Part shown: positions 21,236 to 30,299 of the stretch, piece after piece
Position numbering within the stretch: the first letter of the stretch is position 1
Layout of the letters: the number at the start of each line of letters is the position of its first letter
Assembly: GCA_963576475.1 (NCBI GenBank)
Contig: OY754980.1
Location: 34,525,431-34,589,430 of the forward strand
Origin: Molanna angustata
Lineage: Eukaryota; Arthropoda; Insecta; Trichoptera; Molannidae
DNA length: 64,000 nucleotides
Reading direction: 5' to 3'
Position numbers and translations under genes: made by a program
Notes under the pieces: model-generated
The model's database searches: none
What the model was told of the DNA's origin: nothing
Seen by the model: the letters and a program-made list of their open reading frames with translations, nothing else

Positions 21236-22607
21236 AATCAACTGTCAATAGGGCGCGGCTCAACGATGCCTGGAATGCTGGACATTCATCAGAACCAGAT
21301 TTGTGAGAGGCTGGTTTTTTGAAAAATGAACAGACCGCACAAATTGGTGGACTGTCTTTAGCAGGACATACTGAAAAATCGTGCTCACCAGAAGCACAAT
21401 GGCCGCAGCGAGGGGGATCTTTGCAGAACTTACTTGTATGGCCATACATCCGGCATCTTGAGCACACACTTATTGGTATGAAGTCTCTGACCTTACACAC
21501 GCTCCATTCAACAAAGACTCTTCCGCACTCAATGAGTTTGTGTCTTATTGTCGGCGGTACTTCAAACACTCTGTCACAGGTAGGCCCAGTGCGAGGTCCC
21601 ATAAAGTGGCTGAAACTAGCACTCTTAACAAATTCATCCTGGTTTATGCCCATATCCGGGACGGACAAAAAAGCCAGACCCAAGAACTCCTCGTGAGACA
21701 TGTCACGCGGAACAAAACTGAAGCGTTATCTGGGGTTTCGTTTCGATGCAAGTCGGACGCTGAGGTCTTTGGAAGATTTTAAAGCCGGTGCATTGAGGAG
21801 TTTCAAGGAGTCAGCGGTAGTGGCAGTGTTGACAACAATGCCTTTTCCTCTTATATTTCGTACGCTCGTAACTTGCGCACCGATTTCACTGGGCTTTAAC
21901 GTTGTTTTGAGCACTCGCCTTGTTTCTACCGAGGAACTTATATCATCTCTAGTCGGGAAAATGCAAACGGCGGGCTTGGCTGGTAACGCTGGGAAGCCGA
22001 TTCTGGTAATCGGCGGAGGGCCACTTACGGCCGAACGCGAAGCAAAGCTATCACATTGTTTTGTGACAACGTTGTCAGCAATAGTTTGCATCACAGGGCG
22101 CATCTCGAGTTCGAGCGTCTCGATGTGAGATTGCAATCCCTGTTTCTCTCTGATCAGAGCACTGATGCGTTCGTTGAGAACTGCTTCTCGTCCCAATGAT
22201 TCCGCCATGCGACTGTCATTTCGTCCAATGATAGCAAGAAGAATATTTATTTTACGACTTACCTCCAATTGTTGATCTTTAGGCATATCTGAGGTGGCTA
22301 AAGAGTCTTGTAGGGCAGACATAGCTTCATAGGCAGTATAAATGATTGGCTCGAAACCTGGTACTGACAGTACTTCATCGCGAGAAGATGGTGTTGCTGG
22401 ATTCGATACTGGCTCGGACTGTGTCGGAGGACTGCTGCACTGCTTCGAGGTCTCAACGCGAGTCACCACAATGTGGTTCTCAGCGGAGACAGACGAAGCT
22501 TCAGGGCTGGACATTCTGATTCTATTAATAGGCGGTGACGGGGTTACTGGTGACAGAGATTCCAGTGTCTTGTGAATTCTCTTCCGGGTACGTTTCGTTT
22601 TGACCAT
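21225..22607 (-). pseudogene. R1-type LINE ORF1 (gag-like), one nonsense codon
   Basis: From ATG at 22607 one frame runs 461 codons to TAG at 21225-21227, broken only by TAA at 21726-21728. The N-terminal part is basic and Ser/Pro-rich (KTKRTRKRIHKTL) and is followed by a coiled-coil-like stretch near 22150-22230 (LNERISALIREKQGLQSHIE). After the stop come three zinc knuckles: CSRCRMYGHTSKFC, CGHCASGEHDFSVC and a longer CAVC...H...C. ORF1 proteins of this clade bind element RNA in an RNP and help target it. The stop removes the knuckles, so this copy probably cannot make a working ORF1 product unless stop readthrough occurs. The frame on both sides of the stop is continuous, so it is a single point change and not a frameshift. 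Confidence 0.88.
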
Positions 22608-22640
22608 TTTAGATCTCAACAGAACTGTTACCCTAGATGA

Positions 22641-23020
22641 TCAATTTAAGACAATGAAAAAGGCACTCCGTAAACAACAAATCGTTATAAAATCGAAATT
22701 CAAATGTTAATGTAATTACAAAGAAGAAGATAAAACAACAAATAATGAACAAATCTGTGTATGCAAACTACCGTTGGAAAGTTAAAAACAAAATAATGAA
22801 TAGGTATATTATACGAATATACAAGAAAAATAAACCTTTAAAAATAAAATAAATTGTTTGAAGTAGTTAATGTGTATGAGCGAAGAGTTTAAAAAAAAGA
22901 TAGAAATTAAATTATGCAAAAGCCGTTCAACCCGCAACCGCAACCAACTAAGAGCAGTGTCGCACCTGTCCTGATGGAAAACAACTATGAGATCAAACTA
23001 TCCTTCGGCCATTATTATTG
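22641..23020. other. AT-rich Helitron interior, no gene
   Basis: It lies between the LINE 5' end and the helicase remnant. A short frame at 22914 (MQKPFNPQPQPTKSSVAP) is not recognised. Confidence 0.4.
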
Positions 23021-23024
23021 TTTG

Positions 23025-23185
23025 TACAGAATATATGTATATAAATACAATTTTGAACTACAATTGACAACAAAAAGGCTATGGCTAGGTATTCCTGAAG
23101 TGCTGCTGGTTTTCAGCAAAGCCTTGCCACTCTTTTTAATATCATTTACATTATTTTTAAATATCGAAGTATGCGGTATCGATCA
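23025..23185 (-). repeat. Dispersed retroposon fragment, copy 1
   Basis: Inverted copy of 28430-28600: shared words include GCAAGGCTTTGCTGAAAACC, AGCAGCACTTCAGGAATACC and TAGCCATAGCCTTTTTGTTG. The copy at 28430 ends in a TTATTATTA tail, suggesting a retroposon. Confidence 0.7.
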
Positions 23186-23189
23186 GTGA

Positions 23190-23921
23190 GGAAATCGATA
23201 GTATAATTACTGCGGAAATTCCAGATCCGTCTACTGATCAACCACTGTACGATATTGTTACAACAAACATGATTCATGGCCCATGCGGTAAACTGAATCG
23301 TAATGTCTCACTACTGACTGATGAACAAAGAATCATTTACGACCTCATTATGCAGGCAGTTTTGGGAGGAAAAGGTGGATCCTTTTTTTGGATGCACCAG
23401 GTGGACCTGGCAAAACATTTTTCATTTCGCTAATTCTCGCCGAAATACGATCAAATAATGGCATCGCATTGACTGTTACATCATCTGGCATTGCAGCAAC
23501 TTTGTTAGATGGAGGCAGAAGGGCTGGGATGAACTATCATCTGGGATGAATTCACCATGGCACACAAAAATTCAAGATCCATCCGCTGATACATTCTCAA
23601 AACAATTGTTAGATATAGGCAATGGAATAGTTGCATTTTGAATGACAGTTCCGAGGCGAAAATTTATTGCTGTCACGAATCCCAATGATTACCAAAGAAG
23701 TGGTAATTGAATTAAAACGCGTTCAGTTTCCAAATAGATTGGCATTCTCAATGACAATCAATAAGTCACAAGGCCAAACGATGTCTGTTTATGGCTTAGA
23801 TTTGGGCACACCATGCTTTTCACACGGACAATTATATGTGGCATGGGCAAACCATCCAGTTTGTTTGTGTTGGCTAAAGACGGACGGACAAAAAACATTG
23901 TATACTGCTCTTCGAGATTGA
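23190..23921 (+). pseudogene. Helitron PIF1-like helicase remnant
   Basis: Plus-strand pieces in order: NMIHGPCGKLN (a Helitron Rep-to-helicase region motif), LTDEQRIIYDLIMQAV, then after a frameshift FLDAPGGTGKTFFISLILAE (Walker A GGTGKT), LTVTSSGIAATLLDGGR, and finally PMITKEVVIELKRVQFPNRL, AFSMTINKSQGQTM and PCFSHGQLYVAWA (helicase C-terminal motifs). Several hundred residues between these blocks are missing, so this copy has internal deletions as well as frameshifts, and it ends at TGA 23919-23921. In full-length Helitrons this helicase is fused behind a Rep nuclease and unwinds the donor strand in rolling-circle transposition. It supports the Helitron call at 16760-24472. Confidence 0.85.
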
Positions 23922-24059
23922 TATTGTTTTTTTTTTTTAATTGTCATAATTTAAGATTAATTTACATTTAATTTTTAAGAGATCAAGCATTGAATATGTC
24001 AGTTAAGGTAATGAAGTAGGTAGGTACATTGAATTAAGAAAATGAATGGTTGGTGTTTT

Positions 24060-24308
24060 ATTTAATTTAGTTTTATTTATTTTATTTTTATTTAATGTAG
24101 CTTCTCGGGCAACTAACAGGTGCTATGTCAAATAATTATTTAATACGCACCCAATAACAAGTTGCTCCATTCTGGAGACTTACAATATTTATCGTCTCAC
24201 AGATCCAGACTGAAAACACAATTTTAAAAACTGTGTCTCCACCGGGAATCGGACCCGGGACCTTTGGATCAGCTGTCAGATACCCAACGCAATGAGCCAC
24301 GGAGGCCG
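24060..24308 (-). mobile_element. tRNA-derived SINE (family A), copy 2
   Basis: Minus strand: GGCCTCCGTGGCTCATTGCG (A-box region), GGTCCCGGGTCCGATTCCCG (B box) and GTGGAGACACAG, then the family body TCAGTCTGGATCTGTGAGAC...GTCTCCAGAATGGAGCAACT...TTAGTTGCCCGAGAAGC and a T/A-rich tail. It is the best preserved head of the family here and is nested in the Helitron just before its 3' end. Confidence 0.8.
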
Positions 24309-24626
24309 TTTTGTTATTTTTATAGGCCGTCATCGTCCACAGCGCTCCATTCCTCTTTCACTCATAGACCCCATCCCCACATACATACAATAAGTTAGTT
24401 TTTTTATTTAATTACCAAATTATTTACAAGAAATAATTTATATTACAAAACAACGTTTGCCGGGTCAGCTAGTATTTATATATATTAAACATGTACATGA
24501 GGCATTGCAAAAAAACTATATGTAAAAATAACTATACTAGAATTACTATACTACTTATTCATTATATCTTTATTTGTATTATAACATTATATGTTAAATA
24601 AATAAAATAAAATATATATATGACAA

Positions 24627-25656
24627 GATGGTATAGGAATATAGATCATACCATGGGTCAAGCTCGATGGTATGTATGCACAGATTAAGATAGGAATATG
24701 GATCATACCATGGGTCAAGCTCGATGGTATGTATGCACAGATTAATATAGGAATATGGATCATACCATGGGTCAAGCTCGATGATATGTATGCACCGATT
24801 AAGATAGGAATATGGATCATACCATGGGTCAATCTCGATGGTATGTATGCACAGATTAAGATAGGAATATGGATCATACCATGGGTCAAGCTCGATGGTA
24901 TGTATGCACAGATTAAGATAGGAATATGGATCATACCATGGGTCAAGCTCGATGGTATGTACATATGCACAGATTAAGATAGGAATATGGATCATACCAT
25001 GGGTCAAGCTCGATGGTATGTATGCACAGATTAAGATAGGAATATGGATCATACCATGGGTCAAGCTCGATGGTATGTATGCACAGATTAAGATAGGAAT
25101 ATGGATCATACCATGGGTCAAGCTCGATGGTATGTATGCACAGATTAAGATAGGAATATGGATCATACCATGGGTCAAGCTCGATGGTATGTATGCACAG
25201 ATTAATATAGGAATATGGATCATACCATGGGTCAAGCTCGATGGTATGTATGCACCGATTAAGATAGGAATATGGATCATACCATGGGTCAAGCTCGATG
25301 GTATTTATGCACAGATTAAGATAGGAATATGGATCATACCATGGGTCAAGCTCGATGGTATGTATGCACAGATTAAGATAGGAATATGGATCATACCATG
25401 GGTCAATCTCGATGGTATGTATACACAGATTAAGATAGGAATATGGATCATACCATGGGTCAAGCTCGATGGTATGTATGCACAGATTAAGATAGGAATA
25501 TGGATCATACCATGGGTCAAGCTCGATGGTATGTATGCACAGATTAAGATAGGAATATGGATCATACCATGGGTCAAGCTCGATGGTATGTATGCACAGA
25601 TTAAGATAGGAATATGGATCATACCATGGGTCAAGCTCGATGGTATGTATGCACAG
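24627..25656. repeat. 57-bp satellite, about 18 units
   Basis: The unit is AGATTAAGATAGGAATATGG + ATCATACCATGGGTCAAGCT + CGATGGTATGTATGCAC (57 bp). Each unit contains an 8-bp inverted repeat, CATACCAT/ATGGTATG. Variant units (TTAATATAGG followed by GCACCGATT) recur about 460 bp apart, which suggests duplication of blocks of about 8 units. The array resumes after the transposon at 28230. Open frames across it are artefacts of the 57-bp period. Confidence 0.97.
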
Positions 25657-25965
25657 TAGGGTGGGTCGAATAAAAGTTTTTTTGAATTTCGAAACGCTTT
25701 AGTGCGGAAAAGTTGCCTATTGTAATGTGAAGAAAAACGCCATAAAAAAATTTAAAATCGGTTAACGTCTTCCGTTCGCGCATCGTACTTGAAGTTTTGA
25801 AAAATTTCAAAAATCGCGCCTTTTTTGTATTTTTTTAAGCAAGGTAAAACTTTTAAAATAAAAACTATTTATATTTTTTTGTTTGACTAATGGTTCAAAT
25901 AATCTAAATAAATTTAATTCTTATCGATTTTTTATTTTTTTGGTTCGCAAAATGTCTTTGAAAAA
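25657..25965 (+). repeat. Left terminal inverted repeat of the transposon
   Basis: Shared words with the complement of 27917-28229: CGAAACGCTTTAGTGCGGAA, AAGTTGCCTATTGTAATGTG, TTCCGTTCGCGCATCGTACT and AATCTAAATAAATTTAATT. Confidence 0.92.
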
Positions 25966-26117
25966 ACATAAATTTGTCATCTTTTTACGATTTTTACATG
26001 TTCATTATGCAATTCTTGACTCGTGTTGCTAGAATAAAATAGAGCAGAACTTACTTGAAATACATTGAAATGGTTCAAACTAGATTGGTTTCTTTATATT
26101 TTTTTCTTTCGAGTATG

Positions 26118-27732
26118 ATGAAGATGAAAATGAATACAAATCAAGTACATCGACAGAAAATCCTCGAAGGCAAACTTGGTGCAACAGCGCTAAACAGTGA
26201 TCGGTTTGGAGTTTCGGATCGGGCTATGGCTGTCATAGCATCAAGTGTTCTTTAAGATGTTGGAATAATAACTGAGACAGATTATTCCTATGTTATTGAT
26301 AAATGTTAAAAAATAAGAGACAAGAGTCGTGTTAGGATGGATTTGAAAATTCAATTCACACCACCTGAGGAAGTTGGGGCCTTTTCTGAAGAGACGACAC
26401 TTTGTTGAAAACTTGAATGCCAAGCGATTTCATAGGAATAAGAAAGAAGAACATTATTCTCTTATCCAGGAACCTGTATCAACATATATTAGACATTTAT
26501 CTCCGTCCTCGAGTTCATCAAATGATATAACTTGAAGTACATATTATTTCTCGTTTGTCCGATCTATTAATGTCACTAGAAAAACTGGAAGAAGTAGGGT
26601 GTGATGCTACTGTAATCAACACTGGTAAGAAGAAAGGTATCATCCATTAACTAGAAAATTATTTAGGACGGCCGTTACAGTGGAGCATATGCCTGCTGCA
26701 TTTTAATGATCTTCCATTTCGACACATTTTTCAATATATTGACGGTCAAACTACAGGGCCTAAATCTTTTAGTGGGCCTATCGGGCAGCAGCTTATTTCT
26801 TGTGAAAAACTCCCTGAAGTCGATTTTGAACTCATTGATTGATTAATACCTGATATAGACTGGAATGTATTGAGCAAAGACCAACAATATTTCATGGATA
26901 TTTCAAATGTTATCACCTTGGGACATTGTCCAAAAGACTTGGCAAATCGGAACTCTGGTCCTTTATCCCATTCCAGATGACCAACCGCAGCCAACCGCGT
27001 CCTAAGATTGTACATAAGTATAACAGATCCATTTGAAAACTTAAAAAAAAAGTTGGCTTCATATTGAAGTCGTATATGCCTGTATGGTTTGCAATAAAAA
27101 AGAGCAAACATTTTGCTAACGGACCAAAACATGTCTTCCAAGCAATACAAACATCATGGTATTTGTCTGACGAATTACTGCAAGTTGTCGATCCAGTAAT
27201 ACAACGGAATGCATACTTTGTGCATCCAGAAAATGTTCTGTTGACAATGCTTGTTGATGAAAGAAAACATTCGAGAGCTCGGTTATAGGATTTTAAAAGC
27301 AAGACAAACCGTCCGAAAAAAAACACTGTTAGAAATACCATACAAACCAAAGATAAATTTTCAAGCTTCCGATTATATTGAAATGGTTGATTGGAATTCT
27401 TGTGTGATGCATCCTCCCCCAATTCAACGAGACTTAAGTGAAGATGATATAAAATCAGTCATCAATTCTGACAGTATATCCATCAGGGAAATACAAAAAT
27501 TTCCCTATCACACCCAGGCTGTGGAGAGGTGCATCAAACTTGTGACAGAGGCTTCGAATAAGGAAGCCATGAAGCAATACATGGCTTCATTCGAGCAACA
27601 CTGAAGTCGAGATCAATTATGTCTCGTTTCTCAATAAAATCAGACTTGAAATATGTAGTAGATAATATACAAAAAAAGTTTAAAATACAGCTAGCTAAAG
27701 AGCCAAAAGCCAAAGAATCCTACTCTATGTAA
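26118..27732 (+). pseudogene. Transposase remnant of the long-TIR element
   Basis: Recognisable blocks in order: SDRFGVSDRAMAVIASSVL (26200), then in a degraded stretch LGRPLQWSICLLHFNDLPFR (26665) followed by HIFQYIDGQTTGPKSFSGPI, PDIDWNVLSKDQQYFMDIS (26850), VDPVIQRNAYFVHPENVLL (27190), ENIRELGYRILKARQTVRK (27257), YIEMVDWNSCVMHPPP (27378), FPYHTQAVERCIKLVTEAS (27500) and, after a frameshift near 27570, GFIRATLKSRS. The CLLH motif resembles the C..H element of hAT/P-type RNase H-like transposases. Many stops and frameshifts make it non-functional. The same block order occurs in proteins of unknown name in many insects; the function as transposase is inferred from its place between TIRs. Confidence 0.7.
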
Positions 27733-27916
27733 ATTTTTTTAAATATGTATAATGTAAATATGTACCACACACAACATTTGGATGGTTGGTTGGGTAGGGT
27801 GTGGGTGGAACTCGACGTGCAACAACCTCCACGTGGTGAGTTCTGGGTCATTTTGTTCTAGTAAAACGAGGAAATAATTGTACAGTGAAAAGTTAATAAA
27901 AAAAGGTAAATTTCCG

Positions 27917-28229
27917 TATTTTCAAAGACGTTTTGCGAACGGAAAAAAATAAATTGTCGATAATAATTAAATTTATTTAGATTACTTAAACCATTATACA
28001 AGCATAAAAATATAAATGGAGTTTATTTTGAAATTTTTACCTTGCTTTAAAAAATTACAAAAAACGCGCAATTTTTGAAATTTTTCGAAACTTCGAGTAC
28101 GATGCGCGAACGGAAGATGTTAACCGATTTCAATTTTTTTTATGGCGTTTTTCTTCACATTACAATAGGCAACTTTTCCGCACTAAAGCGTTTCGAAATT
28201 CAAAGAAAACTTTTTTTCGATCCACCCTA
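27917..28229 (-). repeat. Right terminal inverted repeat of the transposon
   Basis: Complement of the left repeat, ending CGATCCACCCTA at 28229, immediately followed by the 8-bp duplication. Confidence 0.92.
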
Positions 28230-28300
28230 ATGCACAGATTAAGATAGGAATATGGCTCATACCATGGGTCAAGCTCGATGGTATGTATGCAGAGATTAAG
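28230..28300. repeat. Resumed 57-bp satellite, last unit
   Basis: ATGCACAGATTAAGATAGGA and onward is one further unit, with a GGCTCAT variant and a partial next unit (GCAGAGATTAAG) before the array ends. Confidence 0.9.
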
Positions 28301-28429
28301 TATCAAACTATTAAGAGTCGGCCCACCAAATTCGATTTTTACAAAAAAATTTAAGAAATAACTTTGAGATATACTACTATAATGTATTTTTTTTTATAGA
28401 TACTTTAATTATGTATTGGGGTATTTCCG

Positions 28430-28660
28430 CATACTTCGATATTTAAAAAGAATGGAAATGATATTTAAAAAGAGTGGCAAGGCTTTGCTGAAAACAAGGC
28501 ATTGCTGAAAACCAGCAGCACTTCAGGAATACCTAGCCATAGCCTTTTTGTTGCCAATTGTAGTTCAAAATTGTATTTATATATATTTTTTGTGTTTGAT
28601 GTAACAATAATGGCAACAAATAAACGGTTTATTATTATTATTATTATTTATTATTAAATA
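28430..28660 (+). mobile_element. Retroposon fragment with TTA-type tail
   Basis: Contains GCAAGGCTTTGCTGAAAACA and CTTCAGGAATACCTAGCCAT, shared inverted with 23025-23185, and ends ACGGTTTATTATTATTATTA. Probably the 3' end of a LINE or SINE. Confidence 0.55.
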
Positions 28661-28712
28661 TATGCAGTTGAACACATAGGTCCTATATTTAAAAAAAAAA
28701 ACGTAATCTTAA

Positions 28713-29352
28713 AAATTAATTTATATTTTTAATAAATAAAAATAAAAACACTTGTTTAAAATTAATTCCACTATATATTTGAGGACTACAACCTACGACC
28801 GGTTTCGTGCTAAGCACATTTTCAAGTAGCACTTGTTTTATATAATTTCTTATTTAATATAATTTACTTGTTTTAGTTTTGTTATATAGGTTCCACTAAT
28901 TTACTTGTTTTAGTTTTGTTATATAGGTTCCACTAATTTACTTGTTTTAGTTTTGTTATATAGGTTCCACTAATTTACTTGTTTTTTATATAATTTTCTA
29001 TTTCATATTTATTCACATTTAAACTTATTTGGATAAAAAAATAATAATAATTGTTTTTAAGTAGGTATATAAATTTTCATTTTTTAGACGTGTATTTGTT
29101 TTATATAATTGTTTTTAGTTCACATAGTATTTAACTTATTGTTTTTAATTATAACCTAGCTCCAGATTCACTTGTTTGCTATCCATGAAAAAATCTAACT
29201 TGTCTTTGTAAAAATACTCTGTAAAACTTATGTATATTTACTACTTGAAAATGTGCTTAGCACGAAACCGGTCGTAGGTCCTCAAATATGTAGTGGAATT
29301 AATTTTATACAAGTGTTTTTATTTTTATTTATTAAAAATATAAATTAATTTA
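28713..29352. mobile_element. Fold-back element with ~115-bp inverted arms
   Basis: Arms 28713-28829 and 29241-29352 are near-perfect inverted copies. The inner arm carries CCTACGACCGGTTTCGTGCT then AAGCACATTTTCAAGTAG; the outer arm is A/T-rich with AATAAAAACACTTGT. The roughly 410-bp centre holds about three 37-bp tandem repeats (28868-28980, TAATTTACTTGTTTTAGTTT) and no coding frame. It is a non-autonomous fold-back or MITE-type element. Confidence 0.85.
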
Positions 29353-29700
29353 AATGGAATTCCATCAAGAACTGACGATCAAAAAGTTAAATCTAATTAT
29401 CTTAAAAAAGTTTGATATATCCTGGAACTTTTTCATAAAATTGGGTTTGCGAAATAGTATTTGAAAAATGCAATAAAATCCAACAAATTAAAATTTTGGG
29501 TATATAAGTTTGGATACCTTTAATTTTTTATATTTTGTGAAATTTAAGGCCCTGTGCAGTAAGTGGATCGAAGGTTGTAAAATGTAGACCTGGCCATGCG
29601 AAATCTCGCCTATCTTGGGTGGAAAATTTGTCGATCTGTGAAAGGAAATAAATTCCTATCAACAAATCTACACTTGGGCTTACTTTTGTGTCGTGATGAA

Positions 29701-30016
29701 ATATTACAAATATTATTTTTCTTATCGATAATAAAAAACTGATTTCTTAGAAAAATGTTTCGATTAGTTTGTAAAAAACATGTAGGTAGAGATGAAAACA
29801 AAAAATATGTTCACAGAAAATCAAAACATGTTATTAGTACTACGAATTCCATTTTTAAAAAGAACGACCTTGTAAGATCCTTTATAAGTAATATACCTAA
29901 TCATAAAGCTATTTATTTGTTTTGATTTTTTTATATATAAAATTATGAAGTTCTATAGAATCCCTATACCTATGTAAACGCTGTCGCAATCGGTTAAATA
30001 TTTTTTTTAAGAAAAA
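29701..30016. other. AT-rich stretch, no gene
   Basis: Nothing recognised. Confidence 0.45.
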
Positions 30017-30297
30017 ATATGGATTTCAGAACAGGGGGGCAAGTCTGGTCAATCGTCGAAATCAAAACCCTCGTGATTACTCATATCATGGATATAATTA
30101 TCATAATATGGAGTTCTATAACAGCTTAAGATATTATAGAACTCTATATAATAATTATATCCAACACTTAAGCTTATGATAATATAGAACTCCATATAAT
30201 AATTATATCCATGATATAGGTAATCGTGAGGGTTTTGATTTCACCAGTTGATCAGACTTGCCCTCCTGAATTAGTTTTTTTCTCCATATTTAAACAG
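30017..30297. mobile_element. Palindromic MITE, copy 2
   Basis: Left arm ATATGGATTTCAGAACAGGG then GGGCAAGTCTGGTCAATCG; right arm is the complement through 30297. The core CAAGTCTGGTC..GAAATCAAAACCCTCGTGATT and TATCATGGATATAATTATCA are shared with 2050-2345. The centre of this copy has a further internal duplication of AGAACTCCATATAATAATTA. Confidence 0.75.
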
Positions 30298-30299
30298 AA

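Larger units (their letters stand above)
17795..22640 (-). mobile_element. Near-complete R1-clade LINE
   Basis: The element runs 22640 to 17795 on the minus strand: ORF1 (22607-21225), ORF2 (21235-18062) and a roughly 260-bp 3' UTR ending GGTGGTGGTGGGAGTAGCGA and a short TAGCGAA repeat. The 3' UTR is shared with 14455-14715, which fixes the 3' end to within about 10 bp. The 5' end is only approximate, because no second copy covers it. The two-ORF layout with CCHC knuckles in ORF1 and an APE-type endonuclease followed by RT in ORF2 is R1-clade. Many R1-clade members are target-specific, but here the surroundings are Helitron sequence. Confidence 0.85.
16760..24472 (+). mobile_element. Decayed Helitron with nested insertions
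   Basis: The 5' end TCTAATATATAAAAATCTCG is preceded by A16759. It continues with AACTCCTCCGAAACGGCTTG, a typical insect Helitron 5' subterminal motif. The 3' end is AACGTTTGCCGGGTCAGCTA G (CTAG at 24469-24472), followed by T24473. TC at the 5' end, CTAG at the 3' end and insertion between A and T without duplication are the Helitron hallmarks. A PIF1-like helicase remnant lies at 23190-23921 in the same orientation. The 7.7 kb include a Jockey/CR1-like LINE tail, a near-complete R1-type LINE and a SINE, so the Helitron is the older host. The Rep nuclease domain is not found. The pairing of the two ends is inferred from orientation and the helicase between them. Confidence 0.7.
25657..28229 (+). 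mobile_element. DNA transposon with ~310-bp TIRs and 8-bp TSD
   Basis: The 2573-bp element starts TAGGGTGGGTCGA and ends with the complement of TAGGGTGGATCGA. The inverted repeats extend about 310 bp (25657-25965 and 27917-28229) with modest divergence. ATGCACAG flanks both sides (25649-25656 and 28230-28237), and the satellite phase continues exactly across it, so the empty site is unambiguous. It encodes one degraded protein (26118-27732). The 8-bp duplication and TAGGG-type ends fit hAT-like or P-like groups. The protein belongs to a multi-copy insect family I know only as an uncharacterised protein with a DDE-like layout, so the superfamily is open. Confidence 0.88.
28305..29700 (+). mobile_element. 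Old diverged copy of the 1.05-kb family, split by insertions
   Basis: 28305-28440 resembles 32140-32340 (ATCAAACTATTAAGAGTC, ATTCGATTTTTACAAAAAAA, TATTGGGGTATTTCCGC). 29355-29700 resembles 32400-32945 (CCTGGAACTTTTTCATAAAA, TTTAAGGCCCTGTGCAGTAA, GTGGATCGAAGG, AACAAATCTACACTTGG). The intervening retroposon fragment and fold-back element appear to have inserted into it. The similarity is only moderate and judged by eye. Confidence 0.5.

Noticed and set aside
24230..24308. A tRNA gene
   Set aside because: tRNA-like head of SINE family A, repeated elsewhere with the same body.
24587..25659. Repeat proteins of 127-235 residues on both strands
   Set aside because: Artefacts of the 57-bp satellite (57 = 3 x 19).
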